Shown: one piece after another, positions 24,948-39,900 of the stretch
Numbering within the stretch: position 1 is the first letter of the stretch
Layout: every line of letters starts with the position of its first letter
Translations under genes and position numbers: made by a program
DNA from: Malania oleifera
Lineage: Eukaryota; Streptophyta; Magnoliopsida; Santalales; Ximeniaceae
Assembly: GCF_029873635.1 (NCBI RefSeq)
Contig: NC_080417.1
Location: 28,859,682-28,923,681, forward strand
DNA: 64,000 bases
Direction: 5' to 3'
Notes under the pieces: model-generated
Told to the model about the DNA's origin: nothing
The model's database searches: none
What the model saw: the letters and a program-made list of their open reading frames with translations, nothing else

Positions 24948-27900
24948 TCAATCCTCGCGGTCCGACTCGGTATCTGCAGCAGTTCTGGTCTGGCCTTCAA
25001 TTGCTCTTTGCCCTCGTGGTCGAACTGGTTTGGAAGCACCCCTAAACATTTGGTCCACTGGCCCAGAAGAAAGAAAATGTTCATAATTGCCCCCAATTAG
25101 GTACCAAATCAGCAAGCACGGAAATCAAAAATCGCACTTACCCGATGCCAAAATCTTCATGAAAAATGTCCTAGCAAACTGGATCTCTGCTTGGTGAGCA
25201 CTGATTAGTTTGGTCTGCACAGCAAAGAGCAAAACAGACCACTTTCACCCACAGGAAGAAACAGAGCACAAAATACATTCATGCATGCAAACATGCATGA
25301 TTCGTTTCCAAGACTGGATCTCCAGGATACATAAAAGGGGAGACCAAGAAGTCTCAAGGGCTCTTGAAACTTGGCAGTGAGGGAGGAGGTTAATTCTTCT
25401 TTTTGGGGTTCCATGCAGTCCAATTTCCAGTGGAATAACAACAAAACATACCATTTCACCATAAGCCAAGTCGATGACTTGGTCAATTCTAGCTTGATGC
25501 CTCAAGAAGAATGGACGCAAATAGCTTGTATATAATAGCCTCGCCCCCTGACAGCAAAGTATCAAGTTCAAAAAATCAATTTACTGATGTTCATATCTAA
25601 CTTGTATCAATATGAAAATCTTAGAATTGACAATAATGAGACAAAACTGTAACCAATGGAAGCAAAAAATATAACAAATCCATCCAATGAGAAAAATCTT
25701 AGTTTTTTGTAGGCTTTTTTCTTTTTTCCCTTTTTTTCTTTCACACCAACATAACAAGAATTCCTAAGTATGATGCCAAGATCCCACATGACAAAAATTA
25801 GGTTTCAGGTGCAATAAGAAACAAAATGGACCAAATGTATACACCATTCAGAGCACAAACAGAAAGAAATCTTGCTCCAGAGGACATCCAGAAACATCTT
25901 TAATGAATACAAAGTAAATTCTGGCATTCTGGAGTCCCCTGCAACATCATCCCAACAAAAAAATATGGAATATAAACATTTAAAAAAAAAGAATGAATAA
26001 TAAATTAGGACACTAACCATGGGCATGCATGGACATGCACCCTCTGCAAGCTCCACGGCTTTAGGACCCTTGGCATAATTGTCGGTGGTTATAGGAGCAT
26101 TTTGAGAAGCTTTTAATAGTTATGACTTGAGTGATCATGAGGGTGTTCCAGAAAAATCTGTTGATAGTTGTAGGGGTATTTTGGGTAGCTTAAAAATCAG
26201 TCTAAGAAAGGGGAATCCAATTTCTAATGGTAGAGATAGGACGATTAGATGAAGAATCATTAAATATCCATAGTTGCATATGAATCTATTAACCCCATTG
26301 GAAGTTTGGGGTTCAAAACTTAAATTTAGATGTGCGTGGATTTGAACAAAATAAAATGCAAAAAATGTATTGAGTTTCTTCAAAATTTACTGATGTAGGG
26401 CAATAAGCCAGACCATAAGCAGACCCTCGTTGGGTTTAGTTAATTAGTTTATTATGTGTATTTAGTTTAGTTAAAAGTAGGCTTATATGAATTTTGGGGT
26501 TGGTTTATAACATATATGTGTTTTAGGGGTTTATTCATTATTTCATGTATCTTCAGGGGTTTTTGTAATTTTATGTAATTTAGGGGCTGTCTAGTATCAC
26601 TATCAAATATTAGAGAAACGAAAATCAAAAACCAAAAATAGAAACTAAAATCTAGAAACTAGAAACATGTTTGGTAAACATTTATAAAACTAATACAAAT
26701 TAAAAACTTAACAAAAAAAATGCTCATTTTCATCCTTAAATCAAATAATATTATAAAAAATATGATTAAAATAATACACATTAAAAATTTACTATAATAA
26801 AAATAAAATTTATTATAATTGTTTTACTTTCAAATTTTACTTCACAATAAAAATTTTATTGGGCATAACAATTGAAAAATAGTAAAAGTATTTTGTAATT
26901 GGTTTTATTATTATTTTTTGAAATTTATGCATATATTTATTTTATTATATTTAAATTCATATGATCATTTAATTTTGATTTTAGTTCAAAAATATATAAA
27001 ATGAATAATTTAATAAAAAAAAACTATTTCTAGATATTAATTTTTTTTGGCAAATAGCAGAAAACTGGCAACAAAAACAAAAAACTGACTATATAAATAA
27101 ACGAGTTTTTATAATCTTTTTTTTCACTATGGAGAAACAAAAATAGAAGACAACAACTACACCAAACAGACCCTTAGGTTTTCTTATTAATAGAATGTGA
27201 AAGCTATGTTAGCCATGGATGAAATTGAATTGAAGCGGGACCAGTGTCCAACCTAGAAAAGGCACTAATTCGGTCAAACCAGTGAGGCAAATTGATGATC
27301 AAACTTGTAATTTTAGCATGACATTAGACACAAACACACACAGATAGAGGCAAACTGGTAATGTTAGTATGACACTACACACACGTGCACATGATATATT
27401 ACAACAATAAATAGTACAAAATCCAGTGGATCTATTCAGCCAATTAGAATAAATATATAGTTACAGTAACAGTTTCTACTTTGCAGACAAATTTTGTATT
27501 TAAAAAAATATATTTGTTAAACTTATATTATTAAAAAGTCAAACACATATATTGAAAAGATATTAACTCTTATTTGTTGTTTCCTTGGTAATGAAAACAA
27601 ACAACAAAAATGTAGTACAATGGTTTGGTGTTCAATTTCAGTTGTACAGGCAAACCAAACCAAAAAAAAAAGAGAAAAAGAGAAAAACAAAATTATATTT
27701 TTACTATTATTTAAATCTTAAAATTTTGGATTTTAAAATAAGCTATTAATTTATTTTAGTTTCACAAAAAATTCAAGACAGAATTTCTATCATGCAAAAT
27801 TTAATAAAAACCCATATTTGAATCAAAAAGGGGATGGAGGATTTTTATGGATGAGTAAGAGGGCCACTTATCCCAAACAGTGAACAAGGAAGGAGGACCA

Positions 27901-30900
27901 TGCTCCTATTTTGTCAGTTTTGTGCATCAGCATCACAACACCCATGCTTTTTGTCCCATATCTACTCTACACAAGATTGGGAAGCTCCCTCCTTCTCATA
28001 AAAACCAGCCCTGCATCTCCCTTGTTTCTGGTTCTCATGTGTTGTAGGAAACTTGCTTCTCGGCCTTCTTAACTTCGGTCTACAACTGGTTCTTTGACAT
28101 CAGTGGGCCTACTATATTTTTGAGTCTGGGCTTAAGCAAACTTGCTACTTGGCCTCAATTACTTGCGTATACAATATTTCCAGTTGAAGGGCTTGACCAG
28201 ACTTGCCTGTTCATCAGTTCTGCTCAAAGCCAGCTGGACCGTCAGGTCCAGTCCAAGTTTTAAAAACCATGGTTTAACGTGAGTTTTCCCCCAACCGTGC
28301 CTCTTTCCTTCCTCTCTTCTTCTTCCCCTCTCCTTTTCATTTTCTCCACAGGGCAGTACCTTAGTGCTGTTCTGTTCATCTCTCTTCTCTCTATTTTTCT
28401 TTTAATTTCTCCCTACATAGCAATTCCTTGATGCCGTTCTGCATCATCCATGCAAATTCAAAATCCAATGCTAGAAATCTATGCTCCCAATTTCAATGTA
28501 AAGGAGAAACTCTATGGTATCCAAGATGTCATATAAGCTGTAACAACATGCCTCTCGCCCTTTATATCTTAGCAACATACTTTCAACATTCTTAAAAATG
28601 GAACTCATCACCCATCATTGAGTTTTAAAATATACTCATGATAGAATCATTTTTTCAAGTTAAAAAAAAAATAAGTTTTTTTAAAATTAATGAGAACAGT
28701 GAAGAGCAAATTATCTCCTTGCATAAAGCACATAAACATCTAAATGAATATGTACCCTTTCATCAAAAATATTTTATGACTTGCTTTGCTTCTTGTTACA
28801 CAAAGGCACCTTGTGGAATGTACAAAGAGTGCCACAAGATTAATGACATCATTTTGTGAACATAAAACACATGTTTATGCATCTTTTCAGAAGAAACACT
28901 TACTCTAGAACTAAGGGGCTATTTGGTTTGCAGGATCTTTAAAAATCCTCAGGAATGGAATGCCAACATTCAATGTGGGGCCAAAAAGTTGCATGGTCGT
29001 AATCTCACATTCTCCGGAAATGGATTCCCATAAAACCTTGAAACTCCATTTCCATATTCACCCATAGATATCTAATCTTCACACGGAAATCATATTTATG
29101 GGACTAAATTGTCCCATTATTTTAGTTGGTCAAACATATGCCCCTGATCTTATAGTATTATCACGTATTATTATGATATTTATAGTAATAAGTCATTATA
29201 ACATTGAAATTACAAACTAATAAAATATGAAAATAGATTATGATTACTATGTCAGCAATATATTAATATTCATATTATAATCTATTAAATTATATATGTT
29301 GTGCTATTATATTAATAAAAATATTTTTTGATAGAAAAAGAAATTCATTAGATAGAGAGAATGTACAATCAGGAGAGAAGACATCTCCTCAATGAAATAT
29401 TGCAAAAGAAAATCAGCACGCCCTTATAATATATTATTATAACACACTACTATGGGGTCTTTAAGACAAAATATTACATACCTTATCATATAATATTTAA
29501 AATACAAATTAAATAATGCAATACTTTTTATAATAATGTAATATTATTATATTAAATATGATAACATAACTGATCATATGACATTATGATACCTATAGTA
29601 CATATTACAATACGATATCTTTGAGGTCCTCTGATTCACAACTATGATAGCTGTTATGAACTATTACGAGCTGTCACTGGCCGTAACAGAATTTTTTTTT
29701 TTTTACAATTTCCCTCTTTTTCCTTCATTGAAGCTTAGAAACTCGATTTTAAATTGATTTATTTTAGGTTTTTTTTTTGCATTTTTTTATAACCACAATT
29801 CAAATAAACCAAACTTTTTCTATCATTAAAATCACATATTTTAATATTCAAAGTTCTATCCTTTGTTTTTTTATGGTTTTTTTATTACACGTAATCTGGA
29901 GACAAAAGAATGTTCTGTTGCTCTGCCATTTTGTTCTCGTTTGATATATAAACATTCTATGTCTTATTTTTAAGATAGCAAAAATATTCAATAAAGACTT
30001 AAGAGAAAAAAAGATGGCATCCTATATTTTATATTTCTTTATATTTATGATTTCTTAGTTTAAAGCAGTAGAAAATGTATGCTTCTCACCAATAGCAACT
30101 AAAGCAATCAAGATGACATCCAACATTATAGTGTATGCTATATTTAAATTTATTAAAATTTACTAAAAATCATTTAAAGCATTAGGATTTTTTTAATAAT
30201 AAAAAAAGAAGACATTAAGAGAGGGATAGAATATACAATTTGGGCAAGGATATGAAAAGAAAGCAGGAAAAACGAAAGAAACTAGAGGGAAAAAAAGTCG
30301 AAAATTAACTAAGAAAACCCCTCTTTGAGCCATTGCCATCATAATTCACTGAACAATTCAAATTTCTGGAATTTTGGATGAAAACATGTGAATCTATATG
30401 TTTTTAACAAGTTTGTTCATGAACAGGATGAATTTATGGACACAATGTCAGTTACCCATTATATAATGTTTGTGGTGACCGCAACCATTACACCGCGACT
30501 GTAACCAATTTTTAAACCATGACTAGGATATTATCCAACAACCACCAAAAATTCAATTCAATAAAACGAAAAGATAGAAGATGAAAAATAAAAATTCAAA
30601 TGACAAATATTATTTAAAAAGAAAAGTAAAAGCAGAAGAAACAGGCGGAAAAAAAAGACTAATTAAAATTCGGAATTTCTAGAAGTTAGTAACTGTAGTT
30701 AAAACTTACATCAACAGATGGAAGTTGAAGCCAAACAAGAAATGCAAACTTCAGGTGATAGTACATTGGAAACCTGCAACAAATGAAATAAAACCAAGAG
30801 AATTTCTAAATTTACATGCACACACTTGGATAAGCCATACAAGTAAAATACCTACACGGAAATAACCAACAATAGTTAAGTGATGTGAAGATTGGGATTA

Positions 30901-33900
30901 CTGGAAGACGAAAAAAGTAAATTGAATAAAAGCACATTTCGTCATTTCCAATTACGCTAGGGCCTAGCATATAGAAAAGCAAGCCACTAATGTTCACTAT
31001 GGACTGATTAAAACAGTCCACAAAAAAATTGTATGAAGAACCGCAAAAGAAGTAAAAGATATACACCCTCTTTCATAATTAGTATATCATCCGGATTTTA
31101 TTATCAGTTATTGAGGTGATACTAAATCATAGAAAAAAGACAAAAGGCGGCATGCCATTTTCTCTTTCCTGGTTCTATTAAGAGAATGGAAAGAGGAAGG
31201 GGGGAAAAAAGTGGCAGCCTCTCATGACAAACCAATTATGAGATTGGACAGGTGATGTAGGACAGATATTAGAATTTATATATACAGATAGAATTAAGAG
31301 AATGTGAAGACGAAGAACAGAAAGAGAAGAACAGAGAAGGGGAAGAACAAAACAGAAAGAACAGAGGTGAGAGACAGAATTAGAAGGGAGATAAGAGAAG
31401 GAAGGGGGAGAGTGGGGGAGGAAGAAGAAGAAGAACAGCAGAACCTGAGGGGGAGAGAGGGAGAGAGAGAGACAGAGGGAAATTGCTATCTGATTCAAAC
31501 AACTGTACACCCACTAGCATGTCCAGCACTTAAAACTAATACAACTAACACATATTTACAAATATGACCCAATTAAACACATAATTACAAATATTAAAAG
31601 AAGTCTCTTAAAAAATACAAAGATATCCTTCATACGCATCATTCCTAAACCTTCCTAAACCTATGCCTAAAATACGTGTGCCGAATGGGCAGCCTAGGGA
31701 GCATGGGTGGTCCATCATTCTCCCTCCACTGAAGGAACTCTGCTCTGCAAAGTGGGACTGCAAATATGACTCCAACAAATCAGGAGCGCTGTCGCAAACG
31801 TCATCCTCGGAAAGCCATGTAGCATCTGACTTGGGGCAACCTCTCCACTGAACCAAGTAGCAATGAAAACCACTGTGAGGAGATGTCATGAAGTTGTCAT
31901 CCAAGATAGACTCCACTGTTTCCTGTGGTCGAGAAATAGAGGGACGCTGAGAAGCTGATGAACCTGTATAGGCATCAAATGGCAAACCACAAGGCTCAAA
32001 AGTGCCTTGATAAGGTGTCAAATCCACTACATTAAAAACTGGACTAATGGTCATATGAGTAGGTAAATCAAGTAAATATACATTAGGTCCAAGTTTCTTA
32101 AGGATGAGGTGAGGGCCAATGGCACGAGCATGGAGCTTTTTAAATGAATTTCTAGGGTAGTTCTGAGGTCTTATGCGAACCATGACACTATCACCAGCAT
32201 TAATAGCTCTATGATGTACATCTGCAGCAAGCTTATAATCCATATTACTCAGCAAGTTTTTGCCTAACCTCATCATACAGCTCATGAATGTGATGGACAA
32301 AAGACTCATAAGGCTTAGAAACACGAGCATCTGGTGGCAAAGGAACAAGATCAATGGGTGCACGGGGTTTTATAACCAAATACAAACTCAAAAGGACTCC
32401 TACCCGTGGACCTATTCACAGAATTATTATAAGCAAACTCAACAGTAAGCAGCACAAGTCCCAATTGCCTTATTTTTCTCCCACAGCACACCTAAGTAGG
32501 TCACCGAGACTACGATTCACAACCTCAGTCTACTCATCAGTTTGGGGGTGGTAAGCATAAGAAAACAGCAAGTCCAAACATATTTTCCAAAGTGTCTTCC
32601 AAAAGTAGCTGGAGAATTTGATGTCCCTTTCAGACACTGTAGAAGTTGGCAACCCATGCAATTTGACAACCTCTCTAAAGAACAATTTAGCTACATGAAA
32701 TACATCAGAAGTCTTATTACATGGAATGAAATGTGCCATCTTGGAGAATCTTTCAACAAAAAAAAAAAAAAATGGAATCATGTCCCCGGGCCGATTTGGG
32801 GAGTCCAAAAACAAAATCCATACTTAGGTCTCTCCAAGGCATGTGTGGCAATGGAAGAGGGGTATAAAGGCCAATGTTGTGTCTCTTGGCTTTGGCTAAC
32901 TGACAGGTGCAGCACTGAGACACTATCCTAGCAACATCCTTCTTTAAGGAAGGCCAATAAAACCTATGCTCAACTAATGCAATGGTTTTATCCCTCCCTA
33001 GAAGACTAGCTAACCCTCCGGCATGCAATTCCCAAACTAAAAAGATCTCTAAAGGAAGTACGGGGAATGCATAACCTAGAACCTTTAAATAGGTATCCCT
33101 CCTGGATGATGAAATCTACAAAATCCCTACGGTGGCCCTCACTCACCTCTTGAAAGATAATCCTAAAATCAGGACAAGTGGTGTACTCATCCTTCAGACG
33201 ATCAAACCCAATGACCTCAGCTCTCAAGATATGGAGAATAACTGCTACCCTACTAAGGCCATCAGCCACTTTATTCTCAACACTAGAATGATGCTTAGGA
33301 ACACAAGTGTACTAGTTGAGGAACTCTACCTGACCAACATGCTTCATAGTCAACTTCTGCAAGCTCAGATATCGCAAAGCAAGGTGGCCAAAGAAGAGTA
33401 CAAACTCTTGGGGTAGCAAGCAATATCTCCAATGTTGGAGGGATCTACACCATAAAACTCATTATCATATGTGCTATATCTCTGTTTGGCATCTAAGAGT
33501 TTTTCACTAAAAAATGCTATAGGATGTCCCTCCTGACTCAAGACCCCACCTATACCTAGCCTAAAGGCATCACAAGCCACCTCAAAGACTCAACTGAAGT
33601 TCGGATGCCTAACTACAAGTGCTTTGGTCATTTATATATGACCTCTCTAAAAGCTTTAGTAGCTGATGGGATCCAATGAAACTCTCCTTTCTTCAAACAC
33701 TCGGTGATAGGAGCCATGATGGTGCCAAAATGCCTTATGAATCACCTATAGAAAGTAGCAAGGCCATGTAAACTACGAACCTCAACAATCATCTGAGGCT
33801 CAGGCCACTCTCTAATTGACTCTAACCTTTTTCCAGATCAGTGGCTATTCCCTACGCAAAAATCAAAAAACCAAGAAAGAGCACACTAGACTGTAGGAAG

Positions 33901-36900
33901 CTGCACTTCTTGAGCTTAGCAAACAACTTTGCTTCCCTCAAGGTGGCAAAGACCTCATGAATATGTATCAAGTGCTCCTCCCTAGACTTACTATAGACCA
34001 GTATATCATCAAAATACACCACTAGGAACTTGCCTATGACTGGATGCATAATGTGTGTCATAACCCTTATAAAAGTGCTAGTTGCATTAGAAAGTCCAAA
34101 TGGCATAACCAACCACTTGAATAAACCATCCTAGGTCGTTTTCCACTCATCTCCTGGTCTAATTCTAATTTGGTGATACCCACTACGCAAAGTCAATCTT
34201 GGAGTACCAACTAGAAATAATTAGCATGTCAAGCTCCCTATACTTGATGGTGGTTTTGTTGATGACTCTACTATCAACACACATCCTCCAAGATCCATCC
34301 TTTTATGAGTTAGGAGAGCTGGTAGCCTGGTACAACACATCGACTAAGGCTATATCTCACAAAGCCCTTGTCAAGGAGTTCTCCTACCTACCTATTCAAT
34401 TCATCAGCGCAATATTTATTGTTCAGCTTATAATGTGACAAGTTAGGTAATTATGAACCTAGAATGAGATCTATGGCATGTTGAATGTCTAGCATAGGTG
34501 GTGGTTCACTAGGTAACTCACTAGGCACAACATCATAGGACTCATCTAGCAACTCTCCTATCTCAGGTGGGCACTCACATAAAGACTCTTGATCCTTAGA
34601 AGGAACCTTTCGAGTAATGACTGCTAAAATGCACCTGTTTTCTAAGCTCTCTCACTCAAAATTCCTATGATCAAGCAAGTGAATATTTCTCTAAATAAGG
34701 GCTTGAGAGACTATCTTGTTCCTTAACTTAGGATCTTTGGGGGTGGGCTTGGTAGGGGTCAAAATGATATTCTTATCTTTGTGCCTAAACACATCAAGTT
34801 TTTTCCCTACCATGATTGGATACATTTACCACGGTCACCCTAACAAGACATGGGCCACATCCATCAGGAGTACATCACAATAGACCCTATCCTTATAATC
34901 TCCCATTTGGATGGGTACAGGACACCTCTAGGTAACAGGTAGATTTGTCTTGTTTACCCAATTCACTTTAAAAGGCTAAAGGTGTGGCTCTCCTTTAAGG
35001 TTTAACCTTCCTAGAGCAACCTTGGAGATCACATTTGTGCTACTACTCCAATCAATAACAAGCTTACATGTCTTCTCTCCACAACAAAAGGAAGTGTGGA
35101 AAATAGTGGTCTGTTTCCACTTCTCATTATCCATGGTAGTGGATAAGACACACCTAAGCACACTAGCATGGTGATCATCCTCCTCAAATCATCTACAAGC
35201 TCACCCTCATCTCCCGAGTACTCAACAGCATCAACTACCTGATCCTCACAATCGGGTAGATCATAAGTCTTGAGCTCTAAAACTAAAGCTCTTTAGGGAT
35301 AATGGGCAGCAATATGACCTCATGCATGGCAACGATGACACTGCACAAATGAGCTACTAGCTTAAGGAATACTGAGTCACTAGAGCAAACAACATAATGC
35401 GACTCTAGTTGCTTCGCAGAACTCTCTCTAGGGGTAGACTGAGGGATGATAGGTCTAAGGTCAGGAAAGGATTTGGATTGACGTGACTCACTCACCTGAG
35501 ATGAAGGCCGATGAGAGCTTTTGAGGTACCTTTCAATGGCAATCGCTTTCTGATAGGCTGTCTCTAAAGACTCTAGAGAGAACAACTAAATCTCTCGCCT
35601 AACATCCTCCTTAAGACCATTCACAAACCTAACTACAGTGTGATGCATGACCTCAACAACATCACTCCTAAGAATCAATTCCTCAAATCGATCAATGTAG
35701 CTAGCTACAGAAGTGGCTTGTTTATGGTTCAAGAGCTCGCTGAACAACTAGCTCTTAAAAGAAGGATGGATGTACTTTTCTTTCAATCGTTATCTCATCA
35801 CTTCCCACCAAGTAACACAAGGTTCACCTAACCATTCCAAGGTTTGTTGTACAGTTTGCCAATACTTCTTTGCCGATCCTACAAGTTTCATCTTGGCAAA
35901 CCGAATTTTATCCTCACCCCGCATACGGTACCAATTAAAGAAATCCTCCATCTCCAATACCCAATCTAAAAAGGATATTAGGTTGAGTTTCCCATCATAA
36001 GCACACATATCCACATTGACCCTTTTTGTAACATCTCCATAGTCTTCCCAAACCTGCCTAGAGGAATGTGGAGTATGCCTAGGATTAGGTTGGTACCCAA
36101 CATCATTAAACTCCTAAAGGTTACCTTCCTCAAACTTAGACTCTAGATTAACCTGAGGCTGGAAGGGCTGAACTGGCCTACCTGTCTGTTTTGGAGCCTG
36201 ACTCATATTTTTAGGTACTAGAGGAACCCCAGGAGTTGGAAGGATACCCTTGGCTGACCATACAGAATATGGACAGTCGTTAGGGTGCCTAATAGATGGC
36301 TCTATGTCTTCCACAAGAGGGCATTCACCTAACATCTTCATGACTTCGTCAAACAGCTGTGTGAGGTGCTCAAACTTTTGGTATACAGACTCATGAAGAG
36401 TGTCTAATCGGATAGACAATGACTAGGTGTCATTTGGTGCAAGTTCAATGGAATTAGGGTCAATTATTTTGTTAGTGACCATGGTTAATGCAATATGCTA
36501 CAATTATGCTGAGGGGGAATAAACTTAACTATGAATGATATGAATCCTAAAATTACTATAATGCACAAACATGAAGCTACAAAACATAATGCATATGAAT
36601 GGATATGGTCTTACATAACAAAGCAACATGGGATTGACTAGGTATGGGTATGAACAAGGATGCAATGATGAGTTAGCTAGGGGAATTTACAGAACAAAGG
36701 GCATATTTTTTTTTTTAAAATGGGTAATAAGAAACTTGGAATTATGCAACTACGAATTTCCCTAGTCATACAAATAATAGTCAAGAAAATGTGAGAGTTT
36801 GTTCACCTTACCAAAGAATTAGGGCACAAATTGAGTTTACCATCGAATTCCAATGTTAGTCCAACAATTTCTCAAGTCCCTACCCTCCGATTCTCAGGAA

Positions 36901-39900
36901 AACAGCCGTCAAACAGTAATTGGAACTCAATCTAAATGTTGACAACACTTCAAAATTTAGACATTTGCTCAGACAGCCCAATATTAGACTGTATTTAATC
37001 TTAGGAATCCAAACCAAGCTTGATAACTCAATTCTTCCTCAGAAAGTTTCAAAATATTAGGAAAAAATACAAATTCTCGAGGCAGGAAGCAATATCTCGC
37101 AAGTCTAGGCAAAACAGGGGAAATCCAGCAACTTCCCCACACGCGTGGCAGGCACATGGAGCGCGTGTGAGCCACTGGCGATGTGGTTCCGGCGATGCGG
37201 TTCTGGTTGGGGGCAGATCAGGGGGTAAGGATTCCAGTGATGGGGGAGGTGTAGCAAAAAAAATGCAGGAAATAGGGAGAAGGGGAAGAACAGAACAGAG
37301 ACAGAGAGGGAAATTGCAATCTGATTCAAACAACAAATGTCCCGCACTTAAACCACTAATTCAACTAACACATATTTACAAATAGGACCCAACTAAACAC
37401 ATAATTACAAATACTAAAAAAAGTTCCTAAAAAAATACAGAGGCCCTCCATACGCATCTTTCCTCAACCTTCCTAAACCTTCACCTAAAATACGTGTGCT
37501 GAATGGGCGGCCTAAGTGGAATAGGTGGTCCTACATCAACAGGTGATCCCTAATCCTAGAAATTTATTGGACGCTAAAACAACTTCTTGACAGTCAGGGA
37601 TATACTAAAAGGGAGAGCTTTTAAAATGGATGTAAAGAGGGCCTTTTAGTCAGATGAAGAATGATAACTAGCCCTTAAGCCCATCCAAGCCTAGCACAGG
37701 CATCAAAGAGTAATATACACACTATGAGCTTATGCTTCATTTGGCACCACTTATTTGTACATACTAGAGTACTCATGTGGCATTTGGTTCAGGGCTGGAA
37801 TGAGAAATACAATAGGGATCATAACACACTGGATTGAAAATGAAATGGTAGATTACTAGATTCCCTCCCATGCTTGTTTCAATCATATAATAATTAATTT
37901 CTATTAATGTTAATATTATTATCATTATCATGTACATATTATGCTTTGCATATTGTATTTTATAAAATAACACCCATATAATAAATCAATAATTGTACAA
38001 TCATTATATAATATTATTCAATAGTGTTATATTATATTTTTTGTACTTTAAAAGATTATTGTATTGTTACTGCATATCATAATATTAATATGATGATATC
38101 ATTAATAATAATGGCAACAATGATATTATATAATAATAATTATTATTATATTCAATGGGATCATACAATTAATATTACTTTTTAATTTGTGCAAAATATA
38201 TTACAAAAACATGTGATACAATAGAACATAATATAATATTTATATTATGCTGTGTATGCACTTTTATAAATACTTATATAAATAATTTATTTTAATAGGA
38301 TGCTTAAGTGAATATTTATGAATGTATGAGTATGCATACATATGCATATGTATTTCTTTTATAGTAAGACATGCATATGTATATGTATATGCATTTATAC
38401 ACGTGCATATGCGTACACATCCATATGTATTGTTATGCATATCCCTGTACATGCATACATAGATAAATGCTTTTGCTATTTATAAACATATATGTGTAAA
38501 TGCATGTATGTTAAGTGGGAAACACTGCATTTTAAAATGTCTCATAGCTCCATCAGAAATTGAACTTCGACTCCACACTAAAAGCATGGAATCATAGTGG
38601 GCAAAAGGAAGATTCTAATTCTTGTGTGGAATAGGAATTGGAATAATGTCATGTTTGGTTCACAGAATGTCTATTCCTAAGAGTAGATTAGTTATAATAG
38701 GTTAGTTAGAATTAGTTATACCAAAAATTATGTCGTTTCCATAAAACAAATAATAAAGTTAAACTTTTTATGAATTCTTAACAACGAATAAACAAGGAAT
38801 AACTATTCCCAAATTTCACCATGGGTTCCTTTCTTATTACATGTTGGATGAAAAAATAATGAATATTCAAGGAATAGCTATTCCCTCTATTCCCAAATTT
38901 CTTATTGTATTCCATCATATTTTAAGGAATAACTATTCCGCAAACCAAACAGAACCTAAAATTCTAGCAAATCAACGTTTAGAGTCATACAAGGGGAAAA
39001 AAAAAATTTAAAACCATGCAATGCAAGCATCTAAAATATAAAAAAGGGCATCTTTGGGCCACAAGGCTCTTCGCTTTGCGAGAAAAGGGGGAGGGTTGTC
39101 ACAATGTACACAGCATCACCCCTATTTTTTATGCAAAGAGATTGTTTCCCTAGACTTGAATATGTGACCAACCAGCCCAAAAGAAGCAAAATTTATCATT
39201 GATCCAATGCCTGCCCTCTATGAACATCTAAAATATATTTTTTAAAAAGAAGGCAAAAAATCACAAAAGCCAAACTATCAAGCTAGACCGTTAACATTAT
39301 TGCCAACATCAAAGACATTCTTTTATTGATGTTTGAATTTTGAACCACCTAATTAACATTGATCTAGAAAAATAATTTTGAGATCATAATTTTGTTAATA
39401 CTAGATAAACCAATTCATTTTCTAAGTTGTCTATTCCTTATAGAAACTAAACAATTGAAAGGTGTAGCCATTGTACAGGTGTTTAGTACAACTTTAAAAA
39501 TGCATTAGTATTGTAGGATCTTTCAGATCCTACAAAGATCCTAGTACGATTCTACCAACTCAATCGTACAATAGCTCTACCCTAGTCCTACCAATTGGAG
39601 ATTCTGTACAGGATCAAGATCTTTTTGGTGAAGTAGAATCTTACAATCCAGATTTCATTCTAGTAACCATTTTAGTGACCTTCTATCCTTCTCATTATGT
39701 TATTTAGGATCTCCAAATGATGAAGAGAATTGGTGGAAGGCTTCAGGAAAATGGCCTGTAACATTTTAATGGTGGTGGAGCTGGAGGTGGCGGTGGATCT
39801 AGTTCTTGTCATATAGTGTCTTTAATTTCTACTTGTGCTGTTTCTCTATTCAGTTGCATGCTCTTTTTGGTCATCCATCCCTTCACATACTGCAACAAGT

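Larger units (their letters stand above)
31253..37538 (-). mobile_element. Ty3/gypsy chromovirus-type LTR retrotransposon (fossil)
   Basis: A 6.3-kb element in intron 4 of the HVA22k-type gene, in the same orientation as that gene. Both outer ends carry a 10-bp inverted repeat, TGATGTAGGA...TCCTACATCA, with a perfect 5-bp target duplication ACAGG (31248-31252, 37539-37543). Parts recognisable in pieces, in element order from high to low coordinates: gag (about 35.3-36.5 kb), protease (about 35.0 kb), reverse transcriptase with '[13 protein letters not shown]' (about 33.8-34.3 kb), RNase H (about 33.1-33.6 kb), integrase with 'HPQTD' (about 32.2-33.0 kb) and a chromodomain-like tail with 'YLVQWRG' (about 31.8-31.95 kb). 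That order with a chromodomain marks a chromovirus. It is broken, with on the order of ten or more disabling changes. LTR tails differ at roughly one base in eight by eye, suggesting several to about ten million years. Confidence 0.9.

Noticed and set aside
29316-29440. Possible 3' tail of a LINE in - orientation
   Set aside because: The 'TTTTTTGATAGAAAAAGAAA' start resembles plant LINE tails read in reverse, but no coding part or duplication supports it.
31304-31567. 87-codon + strand frame rich in Glu and Arg
   Set aside because: It is a purine-rich stretch of the gypsy LTR read on the opposite strand, with low complexity.
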